From contig NZ_ML142851.1 in the NCBI RefSeq assembly GCF_004138495.1, forward strand, positions 500,289 through 508,148: a DNA stretch of 7,860 nt, read 5' to 3'. Positions 1 to 6,697 of this stretch are shown one piece after another. A program made the translations under genes and the position numbers. The first letter of the stretch is position 1, and every line of letters starts with the position of its first letter. Under the pieces are notes generated by a model. That model was not told the DNA's origin, made no database searches, and saw nothing but the letters and a program-made list of their open reading frames with translations. The DNA comes from Phytoactinopolyspora endophytica (GTDB lineage Bacteria; Actinomycetota; Actinomycetes; Jiangellales; Jiangellaceae).

Positions 1-797
1 ACGTCGGCCGGCAGTCCGTCGATGGGAAGGTACGACACGCCCTCGACGCCGAGAAGCCGTGCCGAGCGGGGCACGAATGCCACTCCCCGGCCCGCTGCCA
101 CCAGCGTGATGGCGGTCAGGATCTGGTTGACCGTGTGCACGACGTTCCGGTGCTCGAACGGCACCAGGCGAACGGCGAGATCGTAGAAGTAGCGCGCCAT
201 GGTGGCCGAGTGCATGATCAACGGAAGGTTTCGAAGCTTCTCCACGGAAACGCTGTGCCCGCGGACGTCCAGATCGTGTCCGCGCGGGACCGCCAGCTCG
301 AGGCTTTCAGCCAGGAGCAGGTGCGAATCGAATGTGTCCGTGTCGAATGGCGGGCGTGCGAGGCCGAGATCGATGTCACCCGACATCAGGCCCTCCACCT
401 GCTGGGACGTGACGAGCTCGTGGAGATCGATGTCGACGTTCGGCACCTCGGCCGTGATCCTGCCGAGCAGTGGCCCAAGTAGCGCGAAACTCGACGCGGC
501 GGTGAAGCCGATCCGCAGCTGGCCAGCCGCTCCCGCGGCGACACGGCGCGCGGTTTCGGGCGCACGCTCCGAAGCGATCATGAGTCGCTTGGCCTCGGCG
601 AGGAACGCCACGCCTGCGGGCGTGAGCTCGACCTTGCGGTTGTCTCGCTCGAGAAGCATGGCCCCAACGGCGTGTTCCAACTTCTGGATCTGGCGGCTCA
701 GCGGTGGCTGGGTGATGTTGAGCCGCTCCGCGGCGCGCCCGAAGTGGCGTTCCTCCGCGACGGCGATGAATCCACGGATCTGATCGAGGGTGAACAC
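1..797 (-). CDS. LysR-family transcriptional regulator (3' end cut by window edge)
   Basis: A DNA-binding regulator that probably controls the divergent importer operon and its own gene. 265 residues are visible of a family that is usually about 300, so the missing part is the C-terminal end. Residues 2-60 form the LysR winged helix-turn-helix, with the hallmark run HFGRAAERLNITQPPLSRQI (residues 18-37), then LEHAVGAMLLERD and LTPAG. A linker helix leads at about residue 91 into the effector-binding domain (GQLRIGFTAASS, DIDLGLARPP, and GRGVAFVPRSA at 237-247). The wording of the N-terminus resembles the BenM/CatM/AlsR branch, which suggests a small organic effector, but the ligand cannot be read from sequence. 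The start is GTG at 797, preceded by GGAGGT only 3-4 bases away; the family's N-terminus begins exactly there. The reading frame is intact. Family assignment is firm; target and effector are inferred from position. Confidence 0.95.
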   Translation of the reverse strand, partial: MFTLDQIRGFIAVAEERHFGRAAERLNITQPPLSRQIQKLEHAVGAMLLERDNRKVELTPAGVAFLAEAKRLMIASERAPETARRVAAGAAGQLRIGFTAASSFALLGPLLGRITAEVPNVDIDLHELVTSQQVEGLMSGDIDLGLARPPFDTDTFDSHLLLAESLELAVPRGHDLDVRGHSVSVEKLRNLPLIMHSATMARYFYDLAVRLVPFEHRNVVHTVNQILTAITLVAAGRGVAFVPRSARLLGVEGVSYLPIDGLPAD

Positions 798-858
798 AGC
801 ACCTCCGGTGCCTCTCTACCGGCGGCCGGTCGGGTGTCGATTGCGGCGACGGCTCCTG

Positions 859-889
859 ATGATACCTAATCTGCATAAGTCCATGCGAA
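859..889 (-). promoter_or_regulatory. Candidate promoter of the LysR gene
   Basis: On the minus strand a TATCAT -10 (859-864, five of six to TATAAT) lies 19 bases from a weak -35-like TTCGCA (884-889). It would give a leader of about 55 bases before the GTG at 797. The -35 and spacer overlap the dyad at 870-889, which would allow the autorepression typical of LysR genes. This rests on motif matching only; the -35 is poor. Confidence 0.35.
870..889. promoter_or_regulatory. Candidate LysR operator (imperfect dyad)
   Basis: The core is GCAT (873-876), six bases, then ATGC (883-886), with outer T (870) and A (889) also symmetric. It lies in the gap between the divergent LysR gene and importer operon. 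If the plus-strand promoter at 898-927 is right, its centre sits about 55 bases upstream of the transcription start, close to where LysR regulators usually bind their primary site. It does not carry a clean T-N11-A, so the assignment is tentative. Confidence 0.35.
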
Positions 890-890
890 T

Positions 891-912
891 TTTGGTTTAG
901 ACAAGCATCAAA
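891..912. promoter_or_regulatory. Second imperfect dyad over the operon -35 region
   Basis: TTTGGT (891-896) and ATCAAA (907-912) are inverted with one mismatch and ten bases between them. The dyad covers the candidate -35 of the importer operon. It could be the secondary (activation) site of the LysR protein or the site of another regulator. It is short and could arise by chance. Confidence 0.25.
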
Positions 913-927
913 CGCCACTTCTATCGT
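898..927 (+). promoter_or_regulatory. Candidate promoter of the ABC importer operon
   Basis: TAGACA (898-903, five of six to TTGACA) is followed after 18 bases by TATCGT (922-927, four of six to TATAAT). Transcription would begin near 934, leaving a leader of about 80 bases. The element sits in the least GC-rich part of the gap, between the two dyads and the start codon, which fits a regulated sigma-70-type promoter. Confidence 0.4.
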
Positions 928-1002
928 CATGCGAGAACACGGCCACCGCGGAGACATGAGGGCGCCGGCAAATGTCTATCAGTCGCGTTTCAACCCATGA
1001 AC

Positions 1003-1009
1003 GAAGGAG
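1003..1009 (+). promoter_or_regulatory. Ribosome binding site deciding the lipoprotein start
   Basis: GAAGGAG ends three bases before the first ATG (1013) and six bases before the second, adjacent ATG (1016). The usual spacing favours 1016. The two choices differ by one methionine and do not affect the signal peptide. Confidence 0.6.
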
Positions 1010-1015
1010 CTCATG

Positions 1016-2347
1016 ATGAAGAAGCCATCGGAACTGGTGGCCACGGTCGCCGTCGCCGCCGTGACGCTCGCGGGCTGCTCGAGCGCAGGCGGAAGCACGA
1101 CGGACCAGAACGATCCCGACGAGCAGACCCTGGAGATCTGGCAACGCAAGGCTCCCGACAGTCCTTCTGACATGGTCGGACAGGAAGTGGCTGAAGCGTT
1201 CACAGAGGCGACGGGGACCGAGGTCGAGTTCATCTCGATCCTCGAAGATTTCGAGACCAAGCTGCAGCAGCGCGCCGCTCAGGGAGACCTCCCCGACGTC
1301 GTCATCAACGACACCGCGCAACTCGGCAACATGCAGTCCCAGGGCATGCTCCGCGAGATCGACCGGTCGAGCATCGAAGGGGCGGATAGCGTGTCCGAAC
1401 GGGCATGGGGCGCCGCCGAGGCCGTCGACGGCAACTACTACGGCGTGCCGTACACGGCTCATACCGTCGCGGTCTTCAACAGAGCCGACTGGCGAGAGAA
1501 CGTCGGGGCCGAGGTCCCGCAGACCTGGGACGACCTCCTCGAGCTGTGGAAGGCTTACGCCGACGACGACCCCACGGACACCGGCGAGGACGTCGCGGGG
1601 ATCGCCTTGCCTGGAACGACGAAGCGCGGCTACCTCTCGTGGAACACCTCGACGTTCTTCTGGTCCGGAGGAGGCGAGTACTTCGAGGAGAATGCGGACG
1701 GGACGTTCAGGTCCGCGGTCGCAACCGAAGGCTCCGTCGAGGCCGCTGACTGGATCCGCGACCTCGTCTGCGAGCACGATGTGGCGCAGCCGGGCGCGGG
1801 CAGCCAGGACACCACCAACACCAAGGAACTGTTCCAGACCGATGGCGCCGGAACCTATCTGGTCGCGCCCTACGAGCTGGCGAGTTTCGACCTTGATCCC
1901 GGTGCCGATGTCGTCGAGGTGTTCGCCCCGCCGCCCGGCCCGGCGGGCCTGACGACGCTTGCCGAGGGCAACAACGTCTACTTGATGGCCGGTAGCGAGA
2001 ACGAGAGCGCCCAGGAGGCATTCGCTGAATGGGCCATCTCTGTCGAAGGCCAGACCGTGGGCATGGCCGGCGACGAGGACGGGAACATCGTGCGCCTTCC
2101 CGTCAACCAGGACGTTGTCATGTCCGACGTGCGCACCGACGACCGGTGGAGCCTGTTCCAGGAGCTCTACGACGAGAACGGCCGCTACGTGCCCGGCGTC
2201 CCGAACTGGGCGCCGTTCCTCAACGCGTCCGCGGAGACACTCAACGCCCTCATCAGCGACTGCACCCTCGACACCAGGACCGCAATGGAGGAGCTCGACG
2301 ACGAGTTCAACCGTGAGCTCGAGTCGCAGGGAGTCCTCGCGGAATGA
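1016..2347 (+). CDS. ABC transporter solute-binding lipoprotein, family 1 (sugar-type)
   Basis: The extracytoplasmic receptor that captures the substrate and delivers it to the two permeases encoded next. It is 443 residues, normal for family 1 (MalE-like) binding proteins. Residues 2-20 are a lipoprotein signal peptide: positive MKKPSE, a hydrophobic stretch, then lipobox LAG followed by Cys21, so the mature protein should be lipid-anchored outside the membrane. A Ser/Gly/Thr/Asp-rich tether follows. Family 1 features include LEIWQRKAP near residue 39, GDLPDVVINDTAQLGNMQSQGMLREID (about 90-116) and YYGVPYTAHTVAVFNRADW (141-159) before TWDDLLELW. An aromatic-rich segment, YLSWNTSTFFWSGGGEY, near residues 207-223 would suit stacking against sugar rings. 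The mature protein looks strongly acidic. The substrate is not identifiable; carbohydrate is likely from the family. It is the first gene of the operon, and its TGA overlaps the next ATG. Alternative start: ATG at 1013. Confidence 0.93.
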   Translation: MKKPSELVATVAVAAVTLAGCSSAGGSTTDQNDPDEQTLEIWQRKAPDSPSDMVGQEVAEAFTEATGTEVEFISILEDFETKLQQRAAQGDLPDVVINDTAQLGNMQSQGMLREIDRSSIEGADSVSERAWGAAEAVDGNYYGVPYTAHTVAVFNRADWRENVGAEVPQTWDDLLELWKAYADDDPTDTGEDVAGIALPGTTKRGYLSWNTSTFFWSGGGEYFEENADGTFRSAVATEGSVEAADWIRDLVCEHDVAQPGAGSQDTTNTKELFQTDGAGTYLVAPYELASFDLDPGADVVEVFAPPPGPAGLTTLAEGNNVYLMAGSENESAQEAFAEWAISVEGQTVGMAGDEDGNIVRLPVNQDVVMSDVRTDDRWSLFQELYDENGRYVPGVPNWAPFLNASAETLNALISDCTLDTRTAMEELDDEFNRELESQGVLAE

Positions 2348-3282
2348 CCCGGACCACCCTGGCGGCGCCGAAGCCTGGAACGCAGACGCGCACGGTGCCG
2401 ACACGCGGGAGGAGGCGTGCCCGGCACGGGCCGGTCTCGACTCCGTGGCTTTTCCTGGCCCCGGCACTGATCTTGTTCCTGCTGTTCAAGTTCATCCCCA
2501 TGGGCCAGGCGTTCGTCATGAGCTTCCAGGACGTGCAGCCCTTCCTCGGTAACCAGTGGGTGGGCACGGCCAACTACGAGGTGTTGGTCGGCAGCCCCGA
2601 TTTCCGGGGCGCCGTCTGGCACACGGTCGTGCTCGCCGCCGGGCAGACCGTCGGCTCATTACTCATCGGCTTCGTCCTCGCTCTCCTGCTCGAGGGGCAG
2701 GCAAAGCGGTTGTGGTTCGTCCGGTCGGCCGCGTTCCTCCCGGTGGTGGCGCCGATGGCCGTCATCGCCGAGGTATGGCGGATCATCTACCACCCGACCG
2801 CCGACGGGCTGGCCAACCAGATCATCGGCTGGGTGACGTTGGACCCCTCGCAGTGGATCAACTCTCCGGACACGTCCTTGTGGTCGGTCATGATCGTGGG
2901 AATCTGGCGCGACGCCCCCTACAACATGATCATCATCATCGCCGGCCTGGTGAGTGTGGAACGTTCGCTATACGAATCCTCCGCTCTCGACGGCGCGGGG
3001 ATACTCCAGCGCATCCGGTACGTGACCATTCCTGCGCTGCGGCCGGTGATCGTCATCCTGCTGACGCTGGCGGCCATCCGGGCCATGCGCGTTTTCACCG
3101 AGGTCTTCCTCCTCACCAACGGCGGGCCGAACGGGTCGTCCGAAGTGGTCATGACGCTGATCTACAGACTCGGGTTCGAGCGGAACCAGCTGGGCGTGGC
3201 GGCGGCGGGCTCGGTCCTTCTGTTCCTGGCCACGGTGACGTTGACGTTGCTGATCCGATTCGCATGGAGGAAGGACCGATGA
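2344..3282 (+). CDS. ABC sugar-type importer permease, MalF/UgpA-like
   Basis: One of the two membrane subunits of the importer. It is 312 residues, with a basic cytoplasmic N-terminus (about residues 1-33) and then about six membrane segments (near 34-56, 90-117, 127-147, 180-202, 232-252 and 286-306). The EAA loop that docks the ATPase is at 211-230 (ESSALDGAGILQRIRYVTIP), with the conserved D-G-A-G core and closing proline. FTEVFLLTNGGPNGSSEV near 251-267 is typical of MalF/UgpA/LacF-type subunits of the CUT1 family. The ATG overlaps the upstream TGA by four bases (ATGA), implying coupled translation with the binding-protein gene; no strong ribosome site is needed or obvious. Leu106 is encoded by TTA (2659-2661), a very rare codon in such GC-rich DNA. 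No frameshift is seen. Confidence 0.94.
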   Translation: MTRTTLAAPKPGTQTRTVPTRGRRRARHGPVSTPWLFLAPALILFLLFKFIPMGQAFVMSFQDVQPFLGNQWVGTANYEVLVGSPDFRGAVWHTVVLAAGQTVGSLLIGFVLALLLEGQAKRLWFVRSAAFLPVVAPMAVIAEVWRIIYHPTADGLANQIIGWVTLDPSQWINSPDTSLWSVMIVGIWRDAPYNMIIIIAGLVSVERSLYESSALDGAGILQRIRYVTIPALRPVIVILLTLAAIRAMRVFTEVFLLTNGGPNGSSEVVMTLIYRLGFERNQLGVAAAGSVLLFLATVTLTLLIRFAWRKDR

Positions 3283-4145
3283 GTAGCAGCCTCGATTCGG
3301 CACTCGGGCTCGGCTCCAGCAACCGGCGCTCGGTGAAAACGCTCAACTATGCCCTGTGGGCGGTCATCGTCGTCGTCTTCGCGGGCCCTCTCGTCGCGGT
3401 GGTGGCGGGCGCGTTCTCGGGAACCCGCGACCCTTCGCATCTCAACGTGGTCCCTGACGATCCCAGCTTGGAGAGTTTCCGCGCCGCCTTCGACCGCGGT
3501 GTGCTCGGCTACCTCACCAACTCCCTCGTTGTGGTCGGCTTTGGGCTGCTCTTTCAGATGATCGTCTCCGTCTTCGCTGCGTACGCGCTCGCGCGGAAGA
3601 GGTTTCGGGGCCGTGCCGCGGCGATGCTGCTGATTCTGAGCACCATGATGCTGCCCGAGGAGATCCTCGCGATTCCCCTCTCCCAGGTGCTCGCGGACGT
3701 GCCGTTCACCGGGATCAATCTGATCAACACACTCCCTGGGATGATCGTGCCGGTTGTCGCCTGGGGATTCTCCATCCTTGTCATGACTGAGTTCATGAAG
3801 GAGGTCCCGATGGAGCTGGAAGAAGCGGCCAGGATCGACGGCGCCGGTGAGCTTCGCACGTTCTTCTCGGTGGTCCTCCCCACCTGCTTGCCCGCGCTCG
3901 GGGTCATCGGCGTCTTCGGCTTCACCATGATCTGGGACCAGTACCTGCTGCCGCTTCTCGTCGCCTCGGACTCATCCACGTTCACCCTGCCCCTCGCGCT
4001 GCGAACTCTGCGCGCTGATCCGGAGGTGGGCCTCGGTGTCGTGCTCGTCGCCGCAACGCTCGCCCTGCTCCCCGCGGTGATCGCCTTCCTCTGTTTCCAG
4101 AAGTCGTTCATGCGTGGTCTGTCGTCCGGTGCGATCAAGGGCTGA
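3279..4145 (+). CDS. ABC sugar-type importer permease, MalG/UgpE-like
   Basis: The second membrane subunit of the importer, 288 residues, the usual size for MalG-type subunits. The membrane segments are near 23-46, 81-104, 112-136, 151-173, 203-225 and 252-274. The EAA loop at 181-201 (EEAARIDGAGELRTFFSVVLP) is a near-perfect family match, and its glutamates, DGAG core and proline mark the ATPase contact. Start choice: ATG at 3279 overlaps the preceding TGA (ATGA) and has GGAGG at 3266-3270, eight bases upstream. The open frame extends much further upstream to 2556, but that part lies out of frame over the first permease and has no membrane-protein character, so it is excluded. No ATPase gene follows; the next gene is convergent and unrelated. 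The complex must recruit an ATPase from elsewhere in the genome. Confidence 0.94.
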   Translation: MSSSLDSALGLGSSNRRSVKTLNYALWAVIVVVFAGPLVAVVAGAFSGTRDPSHLNVVPDDPSLESFRAAFDRGVLGYLTNSLVVVGFGLLFQMIVSVFAAYALARKRFRGRAAAMLLILSTMMLPEEILAIPLSQVLADVPFTGINLINTLPGMIVPVVAWGFSILVMTEFMKEVPMELEEAARIDGAGELRTFFSVVLPTCLPALGVIGVFGFTMIWDQYLLPLLVASDSSTFTLPLALRTLRADPEVGLGVVLVAATLALLPAVIAFLCFQKSFMRGLSSGAIKG

Positions 4146-4190
4146 CCGGACACCTCGGCCAAGCCCGTACTCGCCGGCCCATGGTCCGGT
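4145..4190. terminator. Candidate terminator hairpins between convergent genes
   Basis: ACCGGAC (4145-4151) and GTCCGGT (4184-4190) form a perfect 7-base inverted repeat starting at the permease stop codon. Nested at its right end, CCGGCC (4174-4179) and GTCCGG (4184-4189) can make a tight competing hairpin around CATG with one mismatch. Neither has a T-run, but actinobacterial terminators often lack one. The position between two converging genes supports a shared, bidirectional role. Confidence 0.35.
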
Positions 4191-4201
4191 GGAAAGGAGA
4201 A

Positions 4202-6463
4202 TCACGTCGGGAACAGTCGGTAGGTCAGGCCGGTGTGACGGCGGCCGGCGCTGACCGTCCGTACCGCCGCCGCCAGTGCGCGCCGCGAGCCGACCAGCAC
4301 GACGAGCTTGGCCGCTCTGGTGACAGCGGTGTAGAGCAGGTTGCGCTGCAACATGACCCAGGCGCTCGTGGTCACGGGGATCACCACGGCTGGGTACTCG
4401 CTGCCCTGGGACCGGTGGATCGTCATGGCGTAGGCGTGCTGCAGCTCATCGAGCTCGGCGAAGTCGTACCGGACCTCCTCGTCCTCGTCGGTGTGCACGG
4501 TCAGGCTCTGCTGCTCGAGCGAGATCGCGGTGACGACAGCCACTGTGCCGTTGAAGACGCCGGCCGTGCCCTTCTCGTAGTTGTTGCGGATCTGGGTGAC
4601 CTTGTCGCCCACCCGGAAGACCCGTCCTCCATGCCGGCGCTCCGGACTACCCTCCCGCGCCGGTGTGAGGGCCTGCTGCAGCTGCTCGTTCAGGTTGCCG
4701 GCGCCGGCGGGGCCGCGGTGCATCGGAGCGAGTACTTGGATGTCGCGGCGCGGATCCAGTCCGAACCGGCGCGGGATGCGACGCGTGACGACGTCGATCA
4801 CGAGGCTCGCCGCCTGCTCGGTGTCCTCGCAGCCGAACCAGAAGAAGTCGTCGTACCCGGTGAGTTCCGGGCGTTGCCCGGAGTTGATCCGGTGAGCGTT
4901 CGTGATGACGCCCGACTCCTGAGCCTGCCGGAAGATCTGGGTCAGCCGGACTCGTGGGATGGGCTCCGCGGCGAGGATGTCGCGCAGCACCTCGCCCGCG
5001 CCGACGCTGGGCAGCTGGTCGACGTCCCCGACGAGAAGCAGATGTGTGCCGGGCGCTATGGCCTTGATCAGGCGGTTCGCCAGCAGCGTGTCCACCATGG
5101 AGGTCTCGTCGACGACGATCAGGTCCGCGTCGATCGGATTGTCGCGGTCGAAGGCGGCTTCCCCGCCGGGCCGCAACTGGAGCAGCCGGTGGATGGTGGC
5201 CGCGTCGTGGCCGGTCAGCTCGGACAGCCGCTTGGCCGCTCGTCCCGTCGGGGCCACGAGCGTGATCTTGGCCCGTTTGGCCCGCGCGAGCTCGACGACG
5301 GAGCGCACCGTGAAACTCTTGCCGCAGCCCGGCCCTCCGGTCAGCACCGCCAGCTTCTGTGTGAGAGCCAGCTTGACGGCATCCGCTTGCTCCGGTGCCA
5401 GCTCGACGCCGATACTCCTGCCCAGCCAGCTGAACGCCTTCGACCAGTCGACGTCCGCGAAGGCGGCGAGCCTGTCGGTATCTGCATTCAGCAGGGTCCG
5501 GAGCCCGTCGGCCAGAGCTTGCTCCGCACGGTGGAACGGGACCAGGTAGACAGCCGACACCTCTCCCGTATTCGGCTCCGGCACCGTCTCGCGGACGACG
5601 CCTTCGTCGGCGACGAGGTCGGTCAGCGCCGACCTGATCGGCTCGATCGGTACTGCCAGGATCTTCTCCGCGGACTCGAGTAGCTTGTCCTCGGGCAGGA
5701 AACAGTGGCCCGCGTCGGCTGCCTCGCTCAGCGTGTACTGCAGGCCGGCCCGCAGCCGCTGCGGCGCGTCGTGCGGGATGCCGACCGCCTGGGCGATCGT
5801 GTCGGCCGTCTTGAACCCGATGCCCCACACGTCGGAGGCCAGCCGGTACGGGTCCTCCCGCACCACCGAGATCGCCGCGTCACCGTATTGCCGGTAGATC
5901 TTCACCGCGATCGACGTCGTCACGCCGACGCCCTGCAGGAAGACCATGACCTCCTTGATCGCCCGCTGCTCCTCCCAGGCGGCGGTGATCAGTGTGGTGC
6001 GCTTCGGACCCAGCCCGTCGACCTCGATGAGCCGGGCCGGAGTCTCGTCGATGACGTCCAGGGTCTCGGTCCCGAAATGTCCGACGATGCGTTCCGCCAT
6101 GACCGGACCGATCCCCTTGATCAGACCGGAGCCGAGGTACCGCTGGATGCCCTGCACCGTGGCCGGCAGCACGGTCGTGTAGTTCCACACTTCGAACTGC
6201 TTGCCGTACTGCGGATGCGCAGTCCACCGGCCGGTCAACCGGAGGGATTCGCCCGGCTGCGCGCCCAGCAGTGCACCCACCACGGTCAGCAGGTTGTCGC
6301 CCGTGCGCTCGGTGGAGACCCTGGCCACCGTGTAACCGGTCTCCTCGTTGGCGTAGGTGATCCGCTCCAGAACCACGTCCAGGCGCACGCCCTTCTCGGC
6401 CTGCGGCTGGGCGCGCGACGTCTCCTCAGGCTCGGGCTGCGGCTGCGCGGCGGGACGAGGCAC
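4202..6463 (-). CDS. recD2: RecD2-type ATP-dependent DNA helicase (SF1B)
   Basis: A cytoplasmic 5'-to-3' DNA helicase of the RecD2 group, which works without RecB and RecC and is linked to replication and repair. With the GTG start at 6463 it is 753 residues, usual for the family. Order: an OB-like N-terminal domain (VVLERITYANEETGYTVARV, about 30-49), helix-hairpin-helix elements (GLIKGIGPVMAERIV, 114-128; EVDGLGPKRTTLI, 147-159), then the motor. Motor motifs are Walker A GGPGCGKS (376-383), motif Ia APTGRAAKRLSE (404-415), Walker B VVDETS (450-455), motif III GDVDQLPS (479-486), motif IV LTQIFRQ (507-513), and near the end TIHRSQGSEYPAVV (681-694) and LLYTAVTRA (699-707) with the arginine finger. 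All key residues are present. The frame is open upstream to 6625, but that extra stretch lacks family similarity; the family-like core starts near residue 26. No strong ribosome site marks GTG 6463, so the exact start is uncertain. It is transcribed against the importer operon and away from the glycosyltransferase. Confidence 0.95.
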   Translation of the reverse strand: MPRPAAQPQPEPEETSRAQPQAEKGVRLDVVLERITYANEETGYTVARVSTERTGDNLLTVVGALLGAQPGESLRLTGRWTAHPQYGKQFEVWNYTTVLPATVQGIQRYLGSGLIKGIGPVMAERIVGHFGTETLDVIDETPARLIEVDGLGPKRTTLITAAWEEQRAIKEVMVFLQGVGVTTSIAVKIYRQYGDAAISVVREDPYRLASDVWGIGFKTADTIAQAVGIPHDAPQRLRAGLQYTLSEAADAGHCFLPEDKLLESAEKILAVPIEPIRSALTDLVADEGVVRETVPEPNTGEVSAVYLVPFHRAEQALADGLRTLLNADTDRLAAFADVDWSKAFSWLGRSIGVELAPEQADAVKLALTQKLAVLTGGPGCGKSFTVRSVVELARAKRAKITLVAPTGRAAKRLSELTGHDAATIHRLLQLRPGGEAAFDRDNPIDADLIVVDETSMVDTLLANRLIKAIAPGTHLLLVGDVDQLPSVGAGEVLRDILAAEPIPRVRLTQIFRQAQESGVITNAHRINSGQRPELTGYDDFFWFGCEDTEQAASLVIDVVTRRIPRRFGLDPRRDIQVLAPMHRGPAGAGNLNEQLQQALTPAREGSPERRHGGRVFRVGDKVTQIRNNYEKGTAGVFNGTVAVVTAISLEQQSLTVHTDEDEEVRYDFAELDELQHAYAMTIHRSQGSEYPAVVIPVTTSAWVMLQRNLLYTAVTRAAKLVVLVGSRRALAAAVRTVSAGRRHTGLTYRLFPT

Positions 6464-6517
6464 CGATCCATTGTGGCCCACCCGAGTGTGCACTGTGGTG
6501 TCGAAGGCCTCTTGCGT

Positions 6518-6551
6518 TGCGTATACGTGGAAGTCATACTTCCTGCGTATA
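6518..6551. promoter_or_regulatory. Interrupted inverted repeat with TGCGTATA direct repeats upstream of recD2
   Basis: GGAAGT (6529-6534), CAT, ACTTCC (6538-6543) is a perfect 6-base inverted repeat. It is flanked by a second pair of arms, TATACG (6522-6527) and CGTATA (6546-6551), offset by a one-base asymmetry (T on one side, TG on the other). The octamer TGCGTATA occurs as a direct repeat at 6518-6525 and 6544-6551, 26 bases apart. It is an AT-richer island in GC-rich DNA, 55-88 bases upstream of the chosen recD2 start, where a promoter or operator is expected. It does not look like the actinobacterial LexA box (GAAC...GTTC). Function is inferred from symmetry and place only. Confidence 0.4.
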
Positions 6552-6635
6552 ACGGCAACCACCGATAAGGTTGGTGGTCGGGCTTGAACCTGCCCAGGGT
6601 TCCGGCCTGCGTCCGGCGGCGGCATGGCGGACCGC

Positions 6636-6641
6636 TAGGCT
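6636..6641 (+). promoter_or_regulatory. Candidate -10 element of the glycosyltransferase gene
   Basis: TAGGCT (6636-6641) matches the TAnnnT form common at actinobacterial housekeeping promoters. It would start transcription near 6648, about 50 bases before the ATG at 6698. No convincing -35 is seen at the right distance, where the DNA is purely GC-rich. Confidence 0.3.
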
Positions 6642-6697
6642 ATGCGACGCCGGCCGCAAGACGGGTGTTGAGCCTGTGACGCGAGTGAGGACTCTGT

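Noticed and set aside
376..957. Minus-strand frame of 193 codons across the LysR gene and promoter gap
   Set aside because: It is a shifted frame of the LysR gene; the true frame, starting at 797, gives an uninterrupted LysR protein.
908..2467. Long minus-strand open frame (519 codons) opposite the binding-protein gene
   Set aside because: It mirrors a well-supported lipoprotein gene. Its translation lacks any recognisable domain, and long antisense frames are expected in GC-rich DNA.
2556..3278. Upstream extension of the second permease frame
   Set aside because: It overlaps the first permease in another frame, is Arg/Gly/His-rich without membrane segments, and the ATGA start at 3279 has its own ribosome site.
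4181..5683. Plus-strand open frame (500 codons) opposite recD2, with AAAGGAG nearby at 4192-4198
   Set aside because: It lies antisense to a helicase with all motifs intact. The purine-rich site is inside the frame, not before its start, and the translation has no domain character.
6518..6551. LexA (SOS) box for recD2
   Set aside because: The symmetric arms are GGAAGT/ACTTCC and TATACG/CGTATA, not the GAAC...GTTC pattern of actinobacterial LexA sites.
5705..6568. Plus-strand open frame (287 codons) over the N-terminal half of recD2
   Set aside because: It is the antisense shadow of conserved helicase sequence, with no ribosome site or recognisable motif.
6555..6660. tRNA-like stretch: TTCAAGC on the minus strand followed by a run reading CCACCA
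   Set aside because: The five bases on each side of the loop do not pair as a T-stem, and I could not find matching acceptor, D and anticodon arms on either strand.
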